In this document: positions 21,606 to 32,746 of the stretch, piece by piece
Layout of the letters: every line of letters begins with the position of its first letter
Numbering within the stretch: position 1 is the first letter of the stretch
Assembly: GCA_036873135.1 (NCBI GenBank)
Contig: JAPTYO010000005.1
Span: 16,326,666 to 16,390,665, forward strand
DNA length: 64,000 nucleotides
Direction of reading: 5' to 3'
Origin: Clarkia xantiana subsp. parviflora
Taxonomy: Eukaryota > Streptophyta > Magnoliopsida > Myrtales > Onagraceae
The notes under the pieces: model-generated
The model's input: the letters and a program-made list of their open reading frames with translations, nothing else
What the model was told of the DNA's origin: nothing
Database searches by the model: none
Program-made: the position numbers and the translations under genes

Positions 21606-24501
21606 ATGTCTGGTAAGATTTCCTCCTTCGATTCCGAAGAAACTTGTTAGCATAGTTTTCCTTTTATTTCAATCAACTTACCCGGACTTTTACGGAAATC
21701 ATCTATGCCTTTTCTTGCTCTGATTCTTTTTCAGACGGTGAATTAAGTTCCGGGGGAAGGAAACCCTTCAAGTTCGATTATGCTTGTAATGAGATTTCAA
21801 ACACCGCCTATGATGCAGCTCTCCGGCAGGGGTGCATTACTTCCACCTGGGAGCCTCGCTTCCCTTTTCCTTGGCCTCGCGTCCCGGGTGACTCTGCGGT
21901 CACTCGTCCCTGGGAAGGGGAGGTATTTGTCTCCACCGGGCAAATATTGGCAGGGATCCGCTTCCCCTTCTGCGGTGACCTGGTCGAGATGTGTAAATAT
22001 TACAAAACGCATGCGACTACTTTCTCCCCCCATGCCATCCGCGTGTGGAATGCCTTCCGCGTGCTTTGCCTCCTCCAACAATGGCCTTATAGCCTCCGAC
22101 TTTTCCGGACCTTCTATGGGCTAAAGTGCAATGACGTCGGGGTCTGTGCCTTCTACCCCTGGATGCCTAAGTGGAGCAAGGCGCAGCTCTCCCGATGTAG
22201 CTGGACTGGTGACACATGGAAGGTTGCCAAAGGTCGGGGGCTGATTAATGACTCGGGGCCCGACAATAGCGGCTGGAAGAAGAGTTATTTCTTTATCCGG
22301 AACAGCTCCATCCCGTGGCCCCGATGGGAGGTTGAGGCGGACCCTGCTCCCGCTTTTCACACTTACTCCGAGGAGGACTTTCAGATTCTACACTGCATCC
22401 AGCTTTACCGTTGGGGGGATTCTTTCGTTCCCCTCGATGCCAACTCCCTCGTGGAGCGGGACCTGGTTCTCGCCGGGATCCGTCTCCTCGATGTTATCTT
22501 CGGGGGTCAGCTCTACGATGGCCCCTCCAACCTCGTTCCTTGGGTAATATTCTGATTGCACTTTTCATTTTCGTCTTTGCAGCTAAGAAGGTATCATTGC
22601 TGACCAATCTCGTGCTTAAGCAGGCGGAGACCGATACTGTTCAACGCCCCGCGAGGAAGAGGAAGTCTTCGAAGAGGGCCACCTCCTCCTCAGCACCTCC
22701 GACTTCGGAGCAGGTCAAGCGGGCCCGGGTGGAGAAGATGGAGCAAATCTTCAACACCAAGACTCCCGAGGAAGGTAAACAACTCCGCTCAGCAATTCGA
22801 TTATACAGGAGGCGTATTCCCTATGAGTTAATCCCCTCCGATAAGGGAGCCCGGATCGAAGGGATCAAACGCATCCAACAAGGAGAAACTCCCCGCATTC
22901 TCAAAGCGGGTTGCTATAATTATCACGGGAAGGACCAGTACCTCTCCCGTCGCGTCATCTGGTGTAAGGATCCAGATCAACTTCCTCACTTTCTTTCTGA
23001 AGCTTCTCGTCCTCCAGCTGCAGGTCGATCGGGAGCTGGAGCTTCCGCGGGAACGCCACCCTCCGAAGCCCAGGTCGGAGAACCCCTCCTGTCGCTTCCT
23101 GCCCCTACAAGATCGGGGACCGAAGACGCCCCGACGGACGGCCAATTCCGTCAGGTGGTTGATCTGGACGTCTCCCATTCTTCTGAGGAGGCAAGCGAAG
23201 GCCAGACCCTGGTTCATCATCGGGGGGCGAGGCAGACCCTGCTGGAGCCAACTTCCGAAGGGCTGCCTCCATCTTCTCCGGCGCAGCAGCTTTCGCCGGG
23301 TTCTCATGGCGGCTCGGAGGCACGCACCTCCGACGCTCAGGCCGTTCCTCCTCCTCTCCCCTTAGACGGGAGCTTCTATCGGCTTTACGCCCCCGACCAG
23401 GCGGCAGCTCCCTGGACCCCGATCGAGTCACTACAGGGTGTCCCGCTACATCGGGACAATTTATCACCGGAACTGGGTCTGCACCTACTGGCAGGTTCAG
23501 TTCCGCCGTCTATGAAGCTTCCACTCTCCTTGGCCCCCGAGGACATCCATGCGGACATTCGCGCTATGGTCGTTCGCCGTGTGGAGATAAGTCTTCCTGT
23601 TTTCACACTTAGTATATAATGTAGAATACTCTCATGTACTAACCTCCCTTCTTTTCTACAGGAAATGGCGGACCAGCACCGCTGCTTCGGGTATATCCTG
23701 GCCTTGGAGGAGGCCCTGAAGGAGGAGCGAGCCAAGGCGGCCCCCGAGGTCTTGGCCAAGCTCAAGGAGGATCAAGCTGCCTCCGAGTCGTCGAAGGGGA
23801 AGTTGGTTAAGGAGCAGGCCCTCCTTAACCAGAAGACTCGGGACCTCCTGAGGCAGGTCCACGATTTCGAGAGGTTGGTGAAGCAGGAGCGCCAAAGGCT
23901 CCAGGAAGAGCAGCAGGGCGCGCGGAGGATCGGGACGGGTTTGTCCGCGAGAAGAAGGCCTTCGAGGACGCCAAGGCGGGGCTAGAGGCTGAGAAGGTCC
24001 TTCTCACCAACCGGTCCCGACAGCTGGAGCGGGAGGTCGCCGAGTTCACTGCCAAGCTGGCTGAAGCTGGAGCCAAAGGTCGGGAGGATTATCGGGGCTC
24101 CGAGGCTTTTCAAGCGGACGCGGTGAAGTTTTGTACGGCGGAGGTGGAGAACACCCTGCTTAATGCTGGTCGAGGAGCTCCATCTGGAGTATGGTGGTGC
24201 CATCGACTTCACCAAGTCTCAGACTCTCGCCCCCTTCCCAGAGAGGTATTTCAGCCTTTCTGAGGAGAGTGACGGGGACAACAACCCCGAGGGGACTGTG
24301 GGTGCTGAAGGCATGGTGGAGCCTCCAAGTGCAGACATCCCGACGACAGAGCCCCCGATGATCGACCTTCCCGCGGCTAATCCTTCAGAGTCCGATCCTC
24401 CCGCGGCCAATCTTCCAGGAACAGATCCTCCGGTCACGGAGCTTTCTGCCACAGATCTCGTGGACCCTGCTCCCCTCGACGCTGCAAAGGATCAAGCTTA
24501 A
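21606..24501 (+). pseudogene. aORF of element C: spliced antisense extra gene, lightly damaged
   Basis: Exons inferred by comparison with E: 21606-21612 (ATGTCTG), 21735-22543, 22624-23586, 23662-24501. Introns begin GTAAG and GTAATA and end TTTTTCAG, TTAAGCAG and TCTACAG, with junction phases as in E. Exon 2 reads open for 269 codons and holds the conserved domain (STGQILAGIRFPFC, then YYKTHATTFSPHAIRVWNAF and a Trp/Tyr-rich stretch). Exon 3 is Pro/Ser-rich; exon 4 is coiled-coil. The domain resembles the putative gypsy-type transposon family (Pfam PF04195) from memory. Damage: the third donor is AT instead of GT (23587), a 1-bp loss near 23918 and a 1-bp gain near 24168. Function unknown. 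Confidence 0.75.
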
Positions 24502-24589
24502 TCGCTTTATTTTCGAATCCTTGTAATATCCTTTTTGTCGCAAACCTTTTGGATCTTTATAATATCAATCCTTTCTGGTCCCGATTACC

Positions 24590-25320
24590 ATTGCACCACT
24601 TAAGGTGAATTAACTACGCCACTTAAGGCAATTCGATCATATCACTTAGAGTAATTTGACGCGTCACTTAAGACATTTTACCCACACCACTTAAGGCGAT
24701 TTAATCATGCCTCTTAAGGCGGAACCACGCCACTTAAGGCGATTTAATTGTGCCACTTAAAGCAACTTATCTACACCACTTAAGGCGATTTAATCGTGCC
24801 TCTTAAGGTGGAACCATGGCACTTAAGGCGGAACCACGCCACTTAAGGCCAAACCACGCCACTTAAGGCGGAACCACGCCACTTAAGGCGAAACCACGCC
24901 ACTTAAGGCGGAACCATGCTACTTAAGGCAAAACCACGCCACTTAAGGCGGAACCACGCCACTTAAGGCGGTTTAGCTACACCACTTAAGGCGATTTAAT
25001 TGGAAGCAACCTCTTTATTCATTGATGGATCAACACGATAAACAACTTGCACCACTGAAGGCGACTTAATAAACAACTTGCACCACTGAAGGCGACTTAA
25101 TAGATAACTTGCACAACTGAAGGCGACTTAACACATAACTTGCACCACTGAAGGCGACTTAACAAATAACTTGCACCACTGAAGGCGACTTAATAAACTG
25201 CTTGCACCACTGAAGGCGTCTTTATTCAACAACTTGCACCATTGAAGGCGACTTAATAGACAACTTGCACCACTTAAGGCGACTAAATAAACCACTTGCA
25301 CCACTGAAGGCGACTTAATA
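24590..25320. repeat. Two tandem arrays between aORF and pol of element C
   Basis: About 24590-25000 holds roughly 18 units of about 20 bp with core CCACTTAAGGCG. About 25035-25320 holds nine or so 31-bp units with core CTTGCACCACTGAAGGCGAC. Core sequences match B but unit numbers and spacer bases differ strongly. Confidence 0.9.
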
Positions 25321-28300
25321 TCGAGCATGACATTTCTTCAAGTGTTCGCCACTAAAAGAATGCTTCAACATATTGCCATCGAGGGCCTTCCCATTTTGGT
25401 GACATCTTGTTGACCCGATCCAAAAGGGTAAATTCATTCCGACGCCAGACCAGTTTCTCGACAACGAACTGTCGAGACTTGACTTGTTGATTATAATATC
25501 GGGCCATTGCCAAGCGCATCCGAGCCTAGGTCTCCTCAACCAAGTGTTTTCGGCGTCGGACCAAGTGTTTTCGGCGTCGGGGTGTTCTGACTGCTCTGTT
25601 ATCGGGACCTCTATTATCGGGACTTCCATGGTGGCCCCCTCTACAGGGCCCGCTTCTTCTAGATTGGGGGCTGTAGACTCTGCTATGAAATCAGCCCATT
25701 TCACTAATCTCCCCGACGCATCAAGTCGGTTCAGAAAATGTTTCAAGGGATGATTCTTCAAAACGGTAATATAATAGACGGGGACTTGGTTACCTTCCAC
25801 GACTTTCGCTAAGACAGAGCTAACACAAATTCAGAAACAGCTAAATACAGATAGAGTGGCTCGCCTGGGATGGGCTTTGTCCATGGCGGGAGGTTGAAGA
25901 GGTGATGCTTGAGTGCCTGGAACGCCTCTTCGCACATGGTGGTCCACTCAAACTTCTTGTTGGCCCTCGTCACTCAAACTTCATGGTCAATCGGCCATTC
26001 GGCACCTGCACCTCCCGATGGTTCGTCGGGGATTTCATCTCCTCGATTGTCCTCAGCTTCTCAGGGTTCACCTCGATTCCTCTTTGGCTCACCATGAAGC
26101 CCAGAAACTTCCCTGAGTGCACTCCTAAAGCACACATGCCCGGGTTCAAGCGAACTTGATGAAGCCACATCCACCCGGACGCAGTGGCTAAGTTGTGAAC
26201 ATGATCCTCGGCCTGTCGGGGCTTCACCAGCATGTCGTCCACATAGGCCTCCATCGTTTTTCCCAGCACATCCTTAGCCTGTCGGGACTTCACCGGGACT
26301 GGGTTTGCGACCCAGGTCTGGAATCGGTGCTCCTTAATAAATCCAGCGTCGAGCAGCCTGCCCACCTCTTGCTGGATCGCGATCTTCTTGTCGGCACCCA
26401 TCGGGCGCCTTCTTTGTGTAACCGGCTTGATCGCGGGGTCAATCTTCAGCTCATGAGTAATCACATCGGGGCTGTTTCCTGGCATGTCGCTTGGGGACCA
26501 GGCAAACAGCTCCTTGAAATGCTTCAACAGATCAATCAATTCTCGGGCCGTCTCTTCAGTCAGAGCGGGTCCGATTTTCACCTTTCTTTGAGGTCCATCG
26601 ATCTTGACCTCCTTCGAGTCTTCCATCGGGGCGGGACACCCAAACTCCTCTCGGGGATCCGTATCAGTCTGGAAAACAGTCATAGCCTCCTGATTCTTCC
26701 TTCGAGTGGCATTGACATAGCACTTCCTGGAGGCTATCTGATCGCCCTTGACTTCTCCAATTCCATGGTCAGCCGGGAACTTCAGCTTCTGATGGACGGT
26801 TGAAGCGATTGCCCCCAGCGGGTTGATGGTGGTCCTCCCGATAATCGCAATATAAGTTCCAGCGGACTCGACCACCACGAATTCCAAGTTCCTCTTCTCC
26901 GACTTCCAGCCACTACCGAACTCAACCGGTAGAGTAATAATCCCCACTGGGTAAGAAGTAGAGCCAGAAAATCCGACCATCGGGAAGTTCGCACGCTTCA
27001 AGTCCTTCTTGGTTTTTCCCATGGCCTCCAGTGCATCCATGAACAGAATATCGGAGGAGCTCCCTCAATCGATCAGGATTCGCTTCATCTCGTACCCATC
27101 CACATTCAGGGTCACGACCAAAGCATCATCGTGCGGGGTCTCCACACCTATCAGGTCCTCCGCTGAGAAGGGAATCACCATTTCTTCTTTCGGGGTCCAA
27201 TTTCGGGCCCTCTTGCCCAGCACCACTGCAATGGGAATCCGAGAAGCATAGACCTCCCGAGATGCCGTGGTATCTCCTCCCGCAGCAAGTCCTCCATGAA
27301 TCACATTAATGGTTCCCCGCTTCCCCTTGCGGGCATTGGAAGACTCAGGTTTATCATTCTTCGGGGATCGACCACGGGATCGGGAACGGGACCGCAATAG
27401 GGACCGGGAACGTGATCGGCCCGGCTGCCCAGCCACAAATTCCTTAAGCTTTCCCCGCTGGATCAGCTTCTCAATCTCCTTCTTCAACTCCCGACAATGG
27501 TTGGTGTCATGACCATTAGCACGATGAAATCGACAATAACGATCGGTGCGAGCTCCTATGGTCTCTCCATCCTTCTTCGGGGGGTACCTGACGAGACCCT
27601 GTCGGTCCATCACTGCTAACACAGCACCCATGGAACAAATGAGAGGGGTGTAGTGGTCCTCCCGCTTGTTCGACTTCGAGGAACGCTTGTCTTCCCTCCG
27701 ATCGGGACGACCTCGACCCCGACTGTTCTCGGGTTTGTCTTTCCTCCGGCGATCGTCCGAGGGTTTGAACGACTGCTTCCCCTTGTTTGATTTTGGAGGG
27801 TCGAGGTCTCCGGCAGCTATCTTCGACTCCTGGACGTCGATTTGCTGCTTCACCCTCTTCTGCAGCGCCTCCATGCTCCACACAGCCTTCTCAGCCACGC
27901 TGTGCATCGGGTCGGAACCATACGGTGCAGTCAGGTTCTGAATTAAGGTACGGATGGTCTCTCCCTACGTCATTTCCTCATCAATCTCAGCCACGCTGGC
28001 AGTGTACCTCTGGTAGTAATGCGGCAGAGATTCTTCGGGCCTCTGTACCACCTCAGCCAGGAACCTCGCGCTTTTCAGGAGACGCCGACGGCCCTGGTAT
28101 TGCTGGATGAAGCGATCATGCGTTTAGGTCCAGCTAGAGATGCATCCTGGGGGAAGGCTGAAGAACCACGTCAGGGCCCTCTCGCCAAGTGTGCCTGGGA
28201 ACAAGACCACACTATATCATCTTTCGGGGCTCTGCCTCGACAGGCCATGACATGTTTCTGGACATGCCGAACTGGATCTCTCTCGCCATTATACTCCTTG

Positions 28301-28916
28301 ATTGTCGGGATACCAGTCCTGGTGAGGCAGTGGTGTTCACCAATCAGGGGACAAAGGGATGAGTAAATCGATCCCTCAGCTCCGACATCATCTTCTTCTG
28401 ATCCCCCATGCAGATGTTTACGATCTTCACCACTTAATCGGGGGTGATAGGGCCATTGAGAGGAATGGTCCTATGCTGCACCGGCCCAGGCCCATCGACC
28501 ACGAACTGCCCCGATAGGGCAGGCTGCTTACCCTTGTCCTGGTGCTCGGGTTGGGCCTCCTGCCCCGGAGGCAACTCCTCCTCCTTTTTCTTGGCGGCCT
28601 CCCTTCGGTCTAAGAGAGCCTCCATAGCTTCCAAAAATACTGGCATGGCATCCATCACAGCCTTTGCCAAGTTCGGATTTGCAGGTGCATCCTGGTCCCT
28701 CCTCGGGATCTCTTCCCGGCTCTCCGACGAGTTTCGAATGGAATCTTCGCGATCCTCATGATGCCCCCTTGTTTGGGAAACAGCAGGGGGAGGATCATTC
28801 TGATCAACAGTGCGCTCCGGCAGCCCTGAGTTCAGAGTTCCAGAAGGGTGACGGGAACCACCAGATTGTCCTTGTCTCTTCTTTTGCTTGCCAGCCATCG
28901 AACGGGTAGAAGCTAT
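25315..28916 (-). pseudogene. gag-pol of element C, deleted and inactive
   Basis: Related to B and E but the initiator is ATA (28916-28914) instead of ATG. A TAA interrupts gag at about 28434, and further stops and a frameshift occur near 28130 and 27065. The zinc knuckle (CRFHRANGHDTNHC), Arg/Ser run and protease region remain. The RT core is deleted: VANPV near 26300 joins directly to VKSRQAKD and VLGKTMEAYVDD. RNase H is shortened and the entire integrase is gone, so a short RNase H/tether stretch (25800-25500) joins the GEHLKKCHA end. C could move only with proteins from another copy. Confidence 0.88.
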
Positions 28917-28952
28917 TTTCGCTTTTTGCTTCGTTCCCACAGACGGCGACAA

Positions 28953-29654
28953 TGTTGGATCACGGTTGGAACTCCGGTACATTCTTGACGGAAATCCGAA
29001 CTCCTTCGCTCCAAGTAATCTTGCAAGAAGGGGACAGACCGGGCGGTGACCCAGAATCCCTCTCCGATGCTTAAATGAGTATCTCGATGCAAACTGGCAA
29101 GTATCAGTATGGAAGTATGTGAATATGTGAACGTATCAATCCTGAGGTAACTCCTTCCTTTATATAGGGGAGGGGTCACCTCAGTTACCTGTTGAGATAA
29201 CTGCCACGCTCCGTTTATCTCGGCAGGGCCAGTAGCCCACGTTCCGTCTTTTCAGGCCACTTCCCCACTATGTTGATAGTGGGCGTATTTCTCGGCCTCG
29301 TTCTCTGGTGGCAAGTCTCGACGGACGTCGGGGACTCCAGAGTTATCTCCTTTGGTCACCGCTCGGGGCCCCTCGTCATCGGGACAAGGCCAGTACTCTC
29401 ATGGATTCAATATCGGGGCCTACTTAAAGGCATATCGCCGGGGCCTACTTAAAGGCATATCGTCGGGGCCTACTTAAAGGCATATCATCGGGGCCTACTT
29501 AAAGGCATAGGATCGGGGGCGTTCAGGTCGCATGTCGGGACCGACCTTGTCGGGTCCCCTCGTATTGGTCTTCTGAGCCTCTTTAGGGCCCAGTGGGCCT
29601 TCTTCGCCGCTAAGTCGCCGTTAATGGGCCTGACGGCTATATCGAAACCCATCA
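28953..29654 (-). repeat. 5' LTR of element C
   Basis: 702 bp, TGTTGGATCAC to AACCCATCA; the primer site (TTGTCGCCGTCTGTGGGAAC on minus) follows at 28952-28933. It contains four 25-bp units at about 29414-29513 as in the shared LTR, and the minus TATA at about 29157-29167. It carries a 20-30 bp block (29215-29245) absent from the shared LTR. Confidence 0.9.
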
Positions 29655-30187
29655 GTGTAAGTGCAAGTAATCTAACTATGCAGCAGAATAGTGTACACAT
29701 AACTTTTAGCTTTCCTGCCCATGAACGATGTGGAGGGAGTTCTGATCCTCCGGTCGGAACCACGTACAAGTTCTGTGTGAGAAGAAGTCCTACATGGTGT
29801 AAGCTCCACAACAAAGCCTCTGACTGATTCTTCAACGGGGACAGAACCTCGGACTAAGATGTGCACCGAAAATATCAACTAAGGGGGTGAGATGTTTCTC
29901 TCAAGTTCCTCAATGGAGTTACTTCTTATTAGATTGATGTATAAACCCCTTAGGTGAGTCCCCTATATATAGGATTGGTCGAGTGGACAAAAGTCTACTC
30001 CAACCAATGTGGGACATTAGTTTGGCCGAACCATGCTATTAAAGGTAGAGGCCCAATTTTGGGCCTCCCATGTGAATTAGGGATTAGGTTTGGCACAATT
30101 AGCCTAATGTGACAATTACCTAATAAACTTAGGTAATTTCCTTAGCATTAACGGGCTACCATTTACGACGCCACGTCACCATATGCT
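29655..30187 (-). repeat. Ty1/copia-type LTR fragment (i)
   Basis: On minus it starts TGTTAGCATATGGTGACG, as the LTR at 61688-62286 does (TGTAAGCATATGGTGATG). It carries GGCCCAAAATTGGGCC and TATATATAGGGG typical of this group. Its 3' end is cut by the insertion of element C at 29654. Confidence 0.8.
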
Positions 30188-30222
<35 letters not shown>

Positions 30223-31321
30223 CGGCCACTATTGATATATACATATATTTATTTAGGGTTAATAACTAAAAAATTGTCCAAGGTTTACCGTAAGTTAAAA
30301 TTAGGTGTCTGAAGTTTGAAATGTCAAAATGGACTGTTCCAAGTTTCATTTTTGTTGAAATTTGGTGTCTCTGCGCGTCTTTTCATCTTCATTCAATCAT
30401 TTTCATCAACTTACCCACCCACTCATAATCCATCACTCTTTACTTTTCACAAAATCGTCAAATTTCACCCAAAAATTGAACATTAAAAAAAAGTTTCTAG
30501 AAGAGTGGTGTGGAGCCATTTTCCAAGGACAACGTAGCGAAATTTATTTGCGCGGATGTGGCCAACTTCTTATATGACGGTCCCGGCAAGATGATGAGAA
30601 GGGAGTGTGTATGGGAGCTCGAATTTGACAGACGGTTTCGTCGGAATTGACTTCTCTAAAGTAATCACACCGAGACACCACATTTTAACAAATTTGAAAC
30701 CTTGGACACTACAATTTAACATTTGAAACTTCAGACACCTAATTTTAACATAGGGTAAACCTTGGACAGTTTTTTAGTTATTAACCCATTTAGATTTTAT
30801 TGTCAAGATTCTATATTTCGGAATATAAATCTATCAACAATATATTTTCTCAATTTTTAGGCAAAAATTATCTATCAATAATATCCAAATCCCTAATATT
30901 TTGCTAGAATATATCGATAGATAATATCACAATTATCAAGTGAATCTATCCTAATTTTGAGCTAATTCATCTAGCAAATTTCGGCCAACAATTTTAATTA
31001 AAAAATTTATAGGCTCAGCCGAAACCCTAGGTTACTTGGGGCCTAAGAAATTAAAATAAAAATTACTTTGTAATTCGTACGTGGTTCGGCCGAAACATGC
31101 AATTAGAGCTAGTGGTCAAATGTCAAGATCAAATTTAATAAGATCAATAATCTAATGTTTATATTTGATAAATGTAACTTTTTCTTGAAAATCATGAACA
31201 CTAGTTTTACCGAAAACACTCAATTTCATGAATATCAGTTTATAATAAAAAATAAAAAAAAACTTCAAGAACACCAATTTTATCAAAATCAAGAACTCCC
31301 TAACACAGGCTCTGATACAAC
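30188..31321 (-). other. 5' leader of a minus-strand copia element
   Basis: Next to LTR (ii) on minus is TTGTATCAGAGCC (31320-31308), a tRNA-Met type primer site. The AT-rich leader resembles 62287-62739 on plus (for example CTTAGGCCCCAAGTAA near 31050). An (AT)n run lies at 30188-30221. No coding sequence. A TIR transposon at 30256-30787 sits inside. Confidence 0.65.
30256..30787. mobile_element. Non-autonomous TIR DNA transposon, 532 bp
   Basis: Long imperfect terminal inverted repeats of about 110 bp start GGGTTAATAACTAAAAAA on both ends, with inner copies of TTAAAATTAGGTGTCTGAAG. ATTTA flanks both sides (30251-30255 and 30788-30792) as a possible 5-bp target duplication. No transposase frame. 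The superfamily is uncertain; a Mutator-like origin is possible given the long TIRs but the duplication is shorter than 9 bp. Confidence 0.82.
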
Positions 31322-31876
31322 TGTAGGATTAGGGAATAGTTACTACGGACAAAAATACGTGTACATGCCAGGTAGTCTACTTACGCGGCGAGATAAAGAC
31401 ACATACCAGTTCTTGCTTTCCATAGACCCAATATCTTGAGAGGAGTTCACGGTCCGCCGGACGGATCCTGTAAGGATTCTTGTTAAGGAATCGCCTACAC
31501 GGAATGGTCTCCACAGAAAAGCCTCTTGTAGATTCCTCGCAGGGATGGATCTCTGGGGTAATTGCTCAAAGCAATTTGGCACCTCCAATGGTGTGGTTCG
31601 GTTCCGCCGAAACTTAGACCAGGGAGGAGGGATTTCTGATTAACCCTAAAGAAATCCTGACACCCCTATTTATAAGAGGAGGTGGGCAAAACCCACATCA
31701 CCTCCTCAAAGTTTCGGCTGGCTACTTTGGAGTAAGGTGAAGCCCAATTTTGGGCCTCTTATGTTAATTGGGATTTTAGGCATAGCCCAAAATCACCAAT
31801 GTGACATTACCCAATTACTTAGGTATCGGGCTTATATTAAAGGGCTCCTATTACGGCGGCCCATTCACCAAATACA
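31322..31876 (-). repeat. Ty1/copia-type LTR (ii), minus orientation
   Basis: On minus it runs TGTATTTGGTGAATGGG to ATCCTACA, followed by the primer site. Same subfamily as LTR (iii) (TGTCATTTGGTGAATGGG). Its outer end at 31876 abuts copia RT coding sequence directly. Confidence 0.82.
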
Positions 31877-32746
31877 AACAGATCCCTGCGTGTACACAAA
31901 GATCTCTGAGTCGAAGTATGTCATCATGACATTATATGTCGACGACATACTCATTGCCGCGAACGATGTGAGTTATTTGAATGAATTATAGTCCTGGTTA
32001 GCATTTGTATTTGAGATGAAAGAGATGGGAGAAGCCAGGTACATCCTGGGCATTAAGATTGCTAGGGATCGGGCTTCTCGTAAACTATGTCTTTCTCAAG
32101 AAGCCTATATCAACAAATTATTGAGAAGGTTAAATCTCTACGATGGTAAACCCATGGATTCGCCGGTTGTGTTTGGGAGTGCATTTTCAAAGCGTGAGGG
32201 CCCAAAAGACGAGGCTGGGCGTGAATAGACGAAAAGTGCAGAGACTCTGCTATGAAGGAAGTAAGCTTGAATGACTAGGTACATTGACGCAGATCATGGT
32301 GGCAATCTGAATGATCGTAAGTCCACCTCAAGAGGAGTGTCTCTCCTTGCTAATGCCGTTATTTCATGGATGAGCAAGAAGCAATCTTGTGTCGCGCTGT
32401 CTATGATGAAATATGAATTCTTAGCTCTCTATCTAAGAATGCAAAGAAAGTTGTCTGGCTAAAGTGACTCTTGACTGCCCTGTTTGACGTCGAGGACGGT
32501 AGTAAGCCTTTGGGCATTTACTCTGACAGTCAAGCAGCAATAGGGGCAATTAAGAATCCTAAGTACCATAGTAGGATGACACACATTGATGTTAAATACA
32601 ACTATGTGAAGAGTATGATAGAAGACAAGGTGATCACAATTGAATACTTGTCCTCTAAGAGTATGGTGGCAGACCCATTGACAAAACCTTTACGCAGGGA
32701 TAATTTCAAAAAGCACGTCAAAACGCTTGGACTGCGTAGGGTTTAA
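31877..32746 (+). pseudogene. Ty1/copia RT (3' part) and RNase H remnant
   Basis: Starts inside RT: TDPCVYTKISESKYVIMTLY followed by the catalytic VDDILIA, then a TAG (31989-31991), SWLAFVFEMKEMGEARYILG and the LSQEAYINKLL stretch to a stop near 32228. After a frameshift, RNase H follows: DADHGGNLNDRKSTSRGV, MSKKQSCVALSMMKYEFLAL, then YSDSQAAIGAIKNPKYHSR, HIDVKYNYVKSMIEDK and DPLTKPLRR, ending at 32746. Gag, protease, integrase and most of RT are absent. Confidence 0.9.

Larger units (their letters stand above)
20504..29654 (-). mobile_element. Element C: internally deleted Tat-like retrotransposon sharing an LTR with B
   Basis: Minus-strand order: LTR 29654-28953, primer site, deleted gag-pol 28916-25315, arrays 25320-24590, plus-strand aORF 21606-24501, purine tract (21188-21178), LTR 21177-20504. 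The left LTR is directly followed by the primer site and gag of element B, so one LTR serves two internal regions. No target duplication can be tested because B's far end is lost. C itself lies in a copia LTR on its right. Confidence 0.85.

Noticed and set aside
30362..30577. 71-codon frame inside the TIR element
   Set aside because: Composition is Ser/Phe/His-rich, with no domain, within a short non-autonomous transposon.
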